Part shown: one piece after another, positions 15,733 through 20,870 of the stretch
How positions within the stretch are numbered: the stretch's first letter is position 1
Layout of the letters: every line of letters starts with the position of its first letter
DNA from: Clostridiaceae bacterium
Lineage (GTDB): Bacteria; Bacillota; Clostridia; UBA1212; DUPL01
Length of the DNA: 20,870 bases
NCBI GenBank assembly: GCA_012522035.1
Contig: JAAYLF010000284.1
Coordinates: 1-20,870 of the forward strand
Direction: 5' to 3'
Position numbers and translations under genes: made by a program
Notes under the pieces: model-generated
Databases searched by the model: none
Told to the model about the DNA's origin: nothing
What the model saw: only the letters and a program-made list of their open reading frames with translations

Positions 15733-16467
15733 TCATTTTGCATACATTGGGAAGAAAATGGGAACCTTGATTCGTCTTACCTTGTCCACCAGACACACGT
15801 CAAAATATTCGTCCTGAATGTTTGCTCCAGGCACAGGAATTATACCTCCGCCGTAATATTTGCCATTTGCCACAGCAAGCAGAGTTGTATTATTGTCAAA
15901 GGTTTCTTCATCGTCAATCGTTATGGTCAAAGGATAGAACTTCATCCTGACAAAGGTGGTGAACACGCTTAAATAATATGCCAGTCCTTTGGGGATTAGT
16001 TTGTTCTTTTTGTAGGCATTTGCATTTGCAACCACCTGTGCATCAAATCCCAAGGATGATATGTTTAAAAAGTACCTGTCGTTTGCCTTGCATAGGTCTA
16101 TTTCAATATATGAACAGCTTACCGCCCTGCCGATAAGCTTCCTTATGTCCTTTTCTTTTTTGTATCCTAGACTTCTAACAAAATCATTCCCCGAACCAAG
16201 AGGTAATGGAACCAGAATCGCTTCCTTGTTGCCGCTTTCCACAATACCATTGGCAACTTCATTAAGAGTGCCATCTCCGCCAATGGAGTATATCCTTATA
16301 TCCGTATGATTGGAAGCGGCCTCAAAGGCAAGTTGCCGAGCATGCCAGACATGCTCGGTAACGTTGTATTCAAAGGATTCGGTTTTAAGAGTATCTTTCA
16401 ATATCTCAATTATTTCTTCATGTTGTACGCGCCCTGCTACAGGATTTATTATGAAATAATGGTACAT
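15733..16467 (-). CDS. diacylglycerol kinase family lipid kinase (YegS/BmrU type), interrupted by UGA
   Basis: The family phosphorylates membrane lipids such as diacylglycerol with ATP, recycling it to phosphatidate. The 244 residues show the expected INPVAG at 7-12, SIGGDGTLNEVANG at 61-74 and PLPLGSGNDFVRSLG at 87-101, followed by the beta-rich second domain (SSLGFDAQV, ANGKYYGGG). Usual length is about 300; this product ends early at UGA codon 245, right at FFPMYAK, and the rest of the domain is encoded in the same frame after the stop. ATG at 16467 follows GAGGG by 7 bases and lies 17 bases after the DUF1292 stop. It belongs to the ireB-led operon. The truncated product probably lacks the strands that complete the second domain. 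Confidence 0.88.
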   Translation of the reverse strand: MYHYFIINPVAGRVQHEEIIEILKDTLKTESFEYNVTEHVWHARQLAFEAASNHTDIRIYSIGGDGTLNEVANGIVESGNKEAILVPLPLGSGNDFVRSLGYKKEKDIRKLIGRAVSCSYIEIDLCKANDRYFLNISSLGFDAQVVANANAYKKNKLIPKGLAYYLSVFTTFVRMKFYPLTITIDDEETFDNNTTLLAVANGKYYGGGIIPVPGANIQDEYFDVCLVDKVRRIKVPIFFPMYAK

Positions 16468-16484
16468 CTATTAACCCTCAATTA

Positions 16485-16784
16485 TTATTCGCTTTCTACT
16501 TCCTCTTCCTCTTCATCATCAAACTGCGAAATAAATGCCTCGAGAACATTTTTGCAAATTTCTTCGTCTTCTACGAGAGTAAAAATCGGTTCCTTGTTTT
16601 CAATTTCCACGCGCATGATGACAACATTCATTTCGTCGTCGTCTTTCTCTTCCTCTTCGACTGTTGTAATTACTGCATACAGCTCTTCTTCGACTGCAAC
16701 AAAATCCAACAATTCAAATGTAAACGTATTGCCTTCCTCATCGGTCAACTCAAAGATTTGACCAGCTTCAATTTCATTAGCCAT
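16485..16784 (-). CDS. DUF1292 (YrzB-like) family protein
   Basis: This is a small, very acidic protein of 99 residues from the DUF1292 family; its function is unknown. It opens with the family pattern EIFELTDEEGNTFTFELLDFVAVEEELYAV-like segment (about residues 10-38, QIFELTDEEGNTF in part) and ends with a long run of Glu and Asp. In many Firmicutes it follows ireB and ruvX, as here, which supports the call. ATG at 16784 overlaps the ruvX stop by 8 bases, and its AAGGAGG site lies inside the last codons of ruvX, so translation is likely coupled. No signal peptide or membrane segment is seen. Stop is TAA. Confidence 0.9.
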   Translation of the reverse strand: MANEIEAGQIFELTDEEGNTFTFELLDFVAVEEELYAVITTVEEEEKDDDEMNVVIMRVEIENKEPIFTLVEDEEICKNVLEAFISQFDDEEEEEVESE

Positions 16785-17214
16785 TATTCTTTTCCTCCTT
16801 AATAATTATACTGTCAAGATAAGACTGCAGTATCAATACGGCTGCTATCTCGTCTTTTACACCTTTTCTTCGACTGCTGATATTCAAGTCTTTCATAATT
16901 CTTTCAGCGGCAACAGTTGTAAGTCTTTCGTCCCACTTCACAATCTTTACATCTGGAAACATTTCTGTCAGTTGTGCAATGAACGCATCGGTTATTTCCG
17001 CCCTGGGACCCTTTGTTCCATTCATGTTCAAAGGATACCCAACAACTATAGTTTTTGTCTGGTACTCATTGATATACTGGCCAATAATGTCAAAAATACT
17101 GTTGTCATTTTTCTTAACATCAATAAACCCTAATGAGGACGCAGTCCACCCAAACGCATCACTTACGCTGACACCTATTCTTCTGTCGCCATAATCTATA
17201 CCAAGCACTCTCAT
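16777..17214 (-). CDS. ruvX: RuvX/YqgF family putative pre-16S rRNA nuclease
   Basis: This RNase H-fold nuclease family is implicated in 5' end maturation of 16S rRNA and, in some bacteria, in Holliday junction handling. The 145 residues show the family elements: VLGIDYGDRRIGVSVSD at the N-terminus with D7, VVGYPLNMNG in the middle, KWDERLTT with its acidic residue, and VKDEIAAVLILQSYLD near the C-terminus. A longer frame begins at a TTG at 17244, but the ATG at 17214 is the family start. It begins 10 bases after the ireB stop, with a weak CAGGA further upstream, so it probably depends on coupling to ireB. Its end overlaps the DUF1292 start. Confidence 0.93.
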   Translation of the reverse strand: MRVLGIDYGDRRIGVSVSDAFGWTASSLGFIDVKKNDNSIFDIIGQYINEYQTKTIVVGYPLNMNGTKGPRAEITDAFIAQLTEMFPDVKIVKWDERLTTVAAERIMKDLNISSRRKGVKDEIAAVLILQSYLDSIIIKEEKNNG

Positions 17215-17224
17215 AGACGCATCA

Positions 17225-17479
17225 TCAGTCCTGAGGTGTCTCAAGGTAATATTTGAAGAGCTCTTCCACTATTTCATCCCTTTCAACCCTCGTTACAAGA
17301 GCTCTTGCATTTTTGTGATTCGTTATATATGTGGGGTCGCCTGACATTATATAACCTACCAACTGGCTTATGGGATTGTAACCTTTTTCCTTCAAGGCTT
17401 CATATACTTCCGTAAGCACTATCCTTGTCTCATTTTGCTGTTCTTTTTGCCGTTTGTAAAACACAGTATTGTTATCCAT
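17225..17479 (-). CDS. ireB: IreB family regulatory phosphoprotein (UPF0297)
   Basis: IreB is a small cytoplasmic protein phosphorylated by the PASTA kinase IreK in Enterococcus and linked to cephalosporin tolerance and cell envelope control; the same role here is inferred from family. The 84 residues contain the hallmark LTEVYEALKEKGYNPISQLVGYIMSGDPTYITNHKNARAL (about 22-61, recognised by KGYNP, GYIMSGDPTYIT and HKNAR). GTG at 17488 is in frame, but the ATG at 17479 was chosen because GGATGGGTGG lies just upstream. It is first in the ireB-ruvX-DUF1292 order typical of Firmicutes, without the usual alaS. Termination is by two TGA codons in tandem (17225-17227 and 17222-17224). Confidence 0.92.
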   Translation of the reverse strand: MDNNTVFYKRQKEQQNETRIVLTEVYEALKEKGYNPISQLVGYIMSGDPTYITNHKNARALVTRVERDEIVEELFKYYLETPQD

Positions 17480-17515
17480 TTTAACCACCCATCCTTAATT
17501 GGCTAAGCTAAGTGA

Positions 17516-17544
17516 ATATTATCACACTTGCACCTTCATAGCAA
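17516..17544 (-). promoter_or_regulatory. sigma-A promoter of the ireB-led operon
   Basis: On the minus strand TTGCTA (17539-17544) and TAATAT (17516-17521) are 17 bases apart, with 4 and 5 of 6 consensus bases. It sits in the 66-base gap after mtaB and gives a leader of about 30 bases to ireB. As later gaps are tiny or overlapping, it probably drives transcription down to the amidase. Confidence 0.65.
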
Positions 17545-17554
17545 TACAGTATAT

Positions 17555-18853
17555 TTATATTCTTTCTCCTATACACTCATTACCATTAACACCAGTTATT
17601 CTGACAAGAATTAATTCACCTTCATTAAAGTCCTCTTCTTTGACAACAACCTTTACATAATTACCTGTATATCCCATACCATCCTTCTCACACAGAACGT
17701 CCAGAACCTGGCCTGTCATGCTGCCAAGAAATTTTTGCTCCAATTCCCTTCCAAGAGCAATCATTCTGTCAACTCTTTCCTTCTTTACCGAGTTGTCTAT
17801 CTGCTCCTTCATTTTATACGCCACAGTGCCCTTTCTTGGAGAAAACGGAAACACGTGTATGCGTGCAAATCCCACGGCTCTTACAAACTCAAGACTTTCC
17901 AAAAACTCTTCCTCAGTTTCGCCTGGAAAACCTACCATAACGTCGGTGGTTATGGCACAGTCCGGCATGTATTTTCTAATCGTGTTCACAATTTCCATAT
18001 ATTCATCCGTCGTATACTTTCTGTTCATCCTCTTCAAAACGGAGTTGCTTCCGCTTTGCAACGACAAATGAAAATGCCTGCAAAACTTATCGTTTTCGGC
18101 CAAAGCTTTTATTTCATCCTCGCTCAAATACATGGGATCAAGAGAGCCAAGCCTTACCCTCTTTATCTTTTCAACACTTGAAGCAGTACTGACTGCGTCC
18201 TTTAGGGTGACATTGGGAGTAAGATCCTTTCCATAGGAAGCCAAATGGATGCCGACAAGTACGACTTCCAAAAATCCCATGCTGGCAACCTTCTCTGCTT
18301 CATTTTTCAAACTTTCCAAAGTCCTGCTTCTAACAGGACCTCTTGCATATGGAATTATGCAGTACGAGCAAAACTGGGAACAGCCGTCCTGGATTTTTAT
18401 AAAAGCTCTGGTATGGCCTTCAAATCTTGAAATTGACAATTCCTCAAAGGGCATCTCGACTTTGAAATCCGTGGCATTTACATCCACTTTGGGTGCGCTT
18501 GCCTCTTTCTTGCTCTTGAGGAGTTCTTCCGCCATTTCAAGAAGCTTTGCTCTGTTTTGCGTCCCTATTACAATATCCACGCCTTCAATTTGCGCAACTT
18601 CATCAGGCGCAACCTGACTGTAACATCCCATGACGGCAACCACTGCGTTAGGGTTCAGTCTGTGGCATTTTCTTATCATTTGCCTGTTCTTTGCGTCACT
18701 CATCTGAGTTACGCTGCAAGTGTTGATTATATATACATCTGCTTTTTCGCCAAAGGGTACCACCGTGTACCCTTTATTCAAAAACATCTCCAAAACCGCT
18801 TCTGTTTCGTATTGATTAACCTTGCATCCTATCGTATATGTTGCTACCTTCAT
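17555..18853 (-). CDS. mtaB: tRNA (t6A37) C2-methylthiotransferase MtaB
   Basis: MtaB adds a methylthio group to N6-threonylcarbamoyladenosine at tRNA position 37, converting t6A to ms2t6A. The 432-residue protein has the MTTase N-domain with cysteines C10 (TIGCKVNQYE), C46 (NTCSVT) and C77 (GCYSQ) that bind the second 4Fe-4S cluster; the radical SAM motif C158, C162, C165 in DGCSQFCSYC; and a C-terminal TRAM domain (about 370-432). The GCKVNQYET start distinguishes MtaB from MiaB and RimO. An in-frame codon at 18913 would lengthen it by 20 residues, but ATG at 18853 follows GAAGGAG by 5 bases and matches the family. A terminator-like hairpin lies just upstream of its ribosome binding site. 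Stop is TAA. Confidence 0.94.
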   Translation of the reverse strand: MKVATYTIGCKVNQYETEAVLEMFLNKGYTVVPFGEKADVYIINTCSVTQMSDAKNRQMIRKCHRLNPNAVVAVMGCYSQVAPDEVAQIEGVDIVIGTQNRAKLLEMAEELLKSKKEASAPKVDVNATDFKVEMPFEELSISRFEGHTRAFIKIQDGCSQFCSYCIIPYARGPVRSRTLESLKNEAEKVASMGFLEVVLVGIHLASYGKDLTPNVTLKDAVSTASSVEKIKRVRLGSLDPMYLSEDEIKALAENDKFCRHFHLSLQSGSNSVLKRMNRKYTTDEYMEIVNTIRKYMPDCAITTDVMVGFPGETEEEFLESLEFVRAVGFARIHVFPFSPRKGTVAYKMKEQIDNSVKKERVDRMIALGRELEQKFLGSMTGQVLDVLCEKDGMGYTGNYVKVVVKEEDFNEGELILVRITGVNGNECIGERI

Positions 18854-18871
18854 TAATACTCCTTCTGTAAT

Positions 18872-18899
18872 AAAAAGCACATGATTATCCACCATGCGC
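18872..18899 (-). terminator. terminator-like hairpin between the HPr-like gene and mtaB
   Basis: On the minus strand GCGCATG (18899-18893) pairs with CATGTGC (18883-18877), 7 base pairs with one G-U, around a 9-base loop, followed by TTTTTA. It ends only about 18 bases before the mtaB ATG, with no clear promoter between, so it may act as an attenuator or partial terminator. Confidence 0.5.
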
Positions 18900-18917
18900 A
18901 TTTTACAGTGCATATTT

Positions 18918-18946
18918 CATTGTTAGGATGTTATTCCTCAACAATG
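18918..18946 (-). other. stem-loop over the stop codon of the HPr-like gene
   Basis: On the minus strand 18946-18935 pairs with 18928-18918 in an 11-base-pair stem with one bulged base and a 6-base loop. It covers the TAA at 18931-18933. There is no T run, so it is not a terminator by itself; it may be an RNA processing or stability element. Confidence 0.45.
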
Positions 18947-19173
18947 AAATCCTTGATTTTGTCAACAAATCCGTCGCAGCAGTGGTCCTCGTTGCAGTGC
19001 AGTTCCAGCTTGATAGGTCTTGACAAATCAAGGGAGAATATGCCCATAATTGACTTTGCGTCTACAATGTATCGGCCTGAAGAAAGATCCGCTTCACATG
19101 TAAGTGTTGTAGCTGCATTAACAAATCTCTTAACATCGTCGATTGATTTCAACATAATCATGTAAGTCTTCAT
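18931..19173 (-). CDS. HPr-like (Crh-type) protein without the phosphotransfer histidine
   Basis: The 80-residue protein has HPr length and the regulatory serine block AKSIMGIFSLDL (S41, equal to Ser46 of HPr), the site used by HPr kinase in Firmicutes. The active-site region that reads GLHARPA in true HPr is SIDDVKRF here, so there is no His15 and it cannot carry phosphate from enzyme I to sugars. Like Crh it could act only as a serine-phosphorylated CcpA cofactor; this is inference. The C-terminal third has an unusual His/Cys cluster (HCNEDHCCDG). ATG at 19173 is preceded by AAAGGAAGTG. It has its own promoter at 19228-19256 and lies upstream of mtaB. Stop is TAA. Confidence 0.82.
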   Translation of the reverse strand: MKTYMIMLKSIDDVKRFVNAATTLTCEADLSSGRYIVDAKSIMGIFSLDLSRPIKLELHCNEDHCCDGFVDKIKDFIVEE

Positions 19174-19227
19174 TTAATCACACTTCCTTTTCATCTTTTA
19201 CTATTGGTAAAATAAAACCATAGTCTT

Positions 19228-19256
19228 ATAGTAATTTAAACTGCCGCGTTTGTCAA
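19228..19256 (-). promoter_or_regulatory. sigma-A promoter of the HPr-like gene
   Basis: On the minus strand TTGACA (19251-19256) is followed after 17 bases by TACTAT (19228-19233). The -35 box is perfect and the -10 box has 4 of 6 consensus bases. The predicted leader is about 48 bases. Confidence 0.65.
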
Positions 19257-19439
19257 CAATATTATGCCCCTCTGACACACTGAAGATAATATGACAAAAC
19301 AAGCAAATCCAAAGCGGTTTTCTTACGGAACCTCACCAGTAGAATATGCTTCATTTTTGAAGCAAAGGATAAAGTTTATCCCATGTACAAATAATATGAT
19401 TTGTATAGGAAAACTTCATCAAATGATAACATCTTTTCA
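19257..19439. other. intergenic stretch with no supported gene
   Basis: Between the divergent promoters of the HPr-like gene and the E2 gene nothing recognisable is seen. A 50-codon open frame (19291-19443) is present on the plus strand, but it has no clear ribosome binding site and its last codons overlap the E2 -35 box. Confidence 0.5.
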
Positions 19440-19468
19440 TTGACACTGTAACACTATCATGTTACAAT
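19440..19468 (+). promoter_or_regulatory. sigma-A promoter of the E2 acyltransferase operon
   Basis: TTGACA (19440-19445), 17 bases and TACAAT (19463-19468) give a near-consensus promoter (6 of 6 and 5 of 6). The leader to the ATG at 19534 would be about 59 bases. The spacer carries an inverted repeat. Confidence 0.82.
19447..19466. promoter_or_regulatory. inverted-repeat operator inside the E2 promoter
   Basis: TGTAACA (19447-19453) and TGTTACA (19460-19466) are a perfect 7-base-pair inverted repeat with a 6-base centre, placed between the -35 and -10 boxes and into the latter. A second repeat, AATGTT (19480-19485) and AACATT (19493-19498), follows near +6 to +24 and shares the GTAACA element. 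A dimeric repressor bound here would block RNA polymerase; the regulator is unknown. Confidence 0.6.
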
Positions 19469-19533
19469 TTAACAAGCAGAATGTTCCAAAGTAACATTCC
19501 GTGATAATTTTAAACTTTGCAAGGAGGTCAACT

Positions 19534-20870
19534 ATGGCTACAGCAGTAATAATGCCTAGACAAGGGCAGACAGTTGAGAGTTGTATAATCTCAAACTGGC
19601 ACAAAAAAGTTGGCGACAAGGTTAATGTTGGTGACATTCTATTCACTTACGAAACCGACAAGGCTACCTTTGACGAGGAAGCAAAAGTCGAAGGAACCTT
19701 GCTCGCAGTCTTCTTCCAGGAGGGAGACGATGTGCCGGTTCTAACAAATGTCTGCGTTATTGGCAATGAAGGCGAAGATTATAACGAATTCATACCTGAA
19801 GGAGCCGACACGCAGAAAGCGGAAGAAATAAAGCCAGCGGAAGAAAAAGTGGAGGTAAAGGTCGAGAAAGTTGCAAAAAAAGCAACAGGCCAGTCCAATG
19901 CAACACCTGTTATCATGCCAAGACAGGGTAACACTGTTGAAAGCTGTATTATTTCACAGTGGCACAAAAAAGTTGGCGACAAGGTTAATGTTGGCGACAT
20001 ACTTTTCACTTATGAAACCGACAAGGCTACATTTGACGAAGAAGCAAAAGTCGAAGGAACTTTACTTGCCATCTTCTTTGAAGAAGGCGACGACGTACCA
20101 GTTCTAACGAACGTTGCCGTTATTGGCGCAGAAGGAGACGACTACTCCGAGTTCGTACCAGGTGGCGCAGAAGAAGTGGAAGAAGAAGTGTCCGCACCAG
20201 CACCTGCAGCTGCACCACAAGCACCTGTAAAGCAGGTTGCTGCGGAAGAGAAAGCAAGTGTTACAGATACCGGCAGAATCATGATTTCCCCACGCGCTCG
20301 CAATCTGGCAGAGAAAGCAGGAGTAAATCCAATGTTCGTCAGCGGCAAGGGACCTTACGGCAGAATTATAGAGAGCGATATAAAAGATTTTATTGCACAA
20401 GGTGGAGCAACCACATACGCTGCAATGGACAAGGCAACAAAGGATATGGCCGGAACAGGCATTGGTGGAAGAGTTACCACTTCCGATTTGACTGCACAAC
20501 CGGCACCACAAGCACAGGTAGCTGCCAGCACACCTGCACCTGTAAAGGAAGCTGCTCCATTTGTAGAGTACGAAGATGTAAAGCTGCCTAATATTAGGAA
20601 GGTAATTGCAAAAGCAATGCATCACTCCTTGTCCAGCATGGCCCAACTTACACTGAATGCTTCATTCGATGCTACAAACATTATGGAGTTCAGAAAACAG
20701 GTCAAGGCCAACAAGGACAAACTTGGTCTGGAAAACATTACAATCAACGACATTATTCTTTATGCAGTGTCCAGAACAGTACTCAACCACAGGGATTGCA
20801 ATGCTCATTTCCTTGATGACACAATGAGATACTTCAACACTGTAAATCTCGGTGTTGCAGTGGATACACC
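19534..20870 (+). CDS. 2-oxo acid dehydrogenase E2 (dihydrolipoyl acyltransferase), 3' partial
   Basis: This is the core subunit of a pyruvate- or acetoin-type dehydrogenase complex; its lipoyl arms carry acyl groups from E1 to CoA. The 445 visible residues hold two lipoyl domains (about 3-85 and 124-206) with target lysines K43 and K164 in identical ETDKATFDEEA blocks, Ala/Pro/Glu-rich linkers, a peripheral subunit-binding domain (ISPRARNLAEKAG to GPYGRIIESDI, 251-283), a second half-copy of its end (GTGIGGRVTTSDL, 307-319), and the start of the catalytic domain (from about 347, LPNIRKVIAKAM). The HxxxDG active-site motif lies beyond the edge. ATG at 19534 follows AAGGAGG by 7 bases. The gene opens a plus-strand unit without E1 in front, so E1 and E3 genes are expected downstream. 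Confidence 0.93.
   Translation, partial: MATAVIMPRQGQTVESCIISNWHKKVGDKVNVGDILFTYETDKATFDEEAKVEGTLLAVFFQEGDDVPVLTNVCVIGNEGEDYNEFIPEGADTQKAEEIKPAEEKVEVKVEKVAKKATGQSNATPVIMPRQGNTVESCIISQWHKKVGDKVNVGDILFTYETDKATFDEEAKVEGTLLAIFFEEGDDVPVLTNVAVIGAEGDDYSEFVPGGAEEVEEEVSAPAPAAAPQAPVKQVAAEEKASVTDTGRIMISPRARNLAEKAGVNPMFVSGKGPYGRIIESDIKDFIAQGGATTYAAMDKATKDMAGTGIGGRVTTSDLTAQPAPQAQVAASTPAPVKEAAPFVEYEDVKLPNIRKVIAKAMHHSLSSMAQLTLNASFDATNIMEFRKQVKANKDKLGLENITINDIILYAVSRTVLNHRDCNAHFLDDTMRYFNTVNLGVAVDT
19546..19767 (+). repeat. lipoyl-domain direct repeat, copy 1
   Basis: This coding segment is repeated 363 bases downstream. The longest exact match is 35 bases (19597-19631 and 19994 at its end in copy 2), and the protein copies differ at only a few positions over 74 residues. 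The conserved nucleotide sequence points to recent duplication or gene conversion between the copies. Confidence 0.85.
19909..20130 (+). repeat. lipoyl-domain direct repeat, copy 2
   Basis: Second copy of the lipoyl-domain segment, offset by exactly 363 bases (121 codons) from copy 1. It lacks the linker residues 82-121 that separate the copies. Confidence 0.85.

Noticed and set aside
13775..15735. General reassignment of UGA to tryptophan or glycine
   Set aside because: Tryptophan is encoded by UGG throughout, glycine by normal GGN codons, and ireB ends at tandem UGA at its expected family end.
19291..19443. 50-codon plus-strand open frame upstream of the E2 gene
   Set aside because: Weak ribosome binding site, no recognisable family, and its end overlaps the -35 box of the E2 promoter.
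20104..20646. Minus-strand open frame of 180 codons, rich in Cys and Ser
   Set aside because: Antisense shadow of the E2 gene; composition follows from the reversed Ala/Pro/Gln codons.
1..20870. Mobile element, phage, defence island or CRISPR array
   Set aside because: No transposase, integrase, repeat-spacer pattern, toxin-antitoxin pair or terminal inverted repeats were found; gene content is mostly housekeeping.

Overview
The window reads as a chromosomal segment of a low-to-moderate GC Gram-positive anaerobe of class Clostridia (Bacillota), probably Lachnospirales-like. This is inferred from strong AGGAGG-type ribosome binding sites, sigma-A promoters with 17-base spacers, the ireB-ruvX-DUF1292 set, the TIGR03960/TIGR03936/RNase G trio, and a divergent second type IIA topoisomerase pair. 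No species can be named. No rRNA, tRNA, CRISPR array, insertion sequence, phage or conjugation gene was seen. Almost everything is on the minus strand; the plus strand carries only a gene end at the left edge, a NUDIX hydrolase and an E2 acyltransferase cut by the right edge.

Layout, left to right. Bases 1-85 are the 3' end of an unidentified plus-strand gene. Bases 169-6492 (minus) hold an aldolase/dehydrogenase with its own strong promoter and a perfect palindromic operator, followed by a divergent topoisomerase IV-like pair (parE, parC) and a good intrinsic terminator. Bases 6495-10168 (minus) are an overlapping operon: B12-binding/radical SAM protein (TIGR03960), its partner (TIGR03936, DUF2344) and a short RNase E/G. 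A divergent promoter pair at 10140-10220 separates it from the NUDIX gene, which overlaps tail-to-tail with a cell-wall amidase. Bases 10682-17544 (minus) look like one long transcription unit starting at a promoter upstream of ireB: ireB, ruvX, DUF1292, a diacylglycerol-kinase-like lipid kinase, a PfkB sugar kinase, an alpha-L-rhamnosidase-like GH78 gene, and the membrane-anchored amidase. Further right are mtaB (tRNA methylthiotransferase) and an HPr-like protein without the phosphorylatable histidine. The window ends in an E2 subunit with two nearly identical lipoyl domains, behind a strong promoter carrying an inverted repeat.

The main oddity is that two genes of the same putative operon, the lipid kinase and the GH78 gene, are each interrupted by one in-frame UGA, with clearly homologous coding sequence continuing in the same frame. 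Elsewhere in the window UGA works as a stop (tandem UGA UGA after ireB, one after the NUDIX gene) and tryptophan is written UGG, so a general code change is unlikely. Nonsense mutation, sequence error or site-specific readthrough remain possible. I see no clearly new multigene system. The sugar theme (rhamnosidase, PfkB kinase, rhamnulose-phosphate-aldolase-type fusion enzyme) suggests plant or host deoxysugar use, but the aldolase and rhamnosidase lie in separate transcription units.
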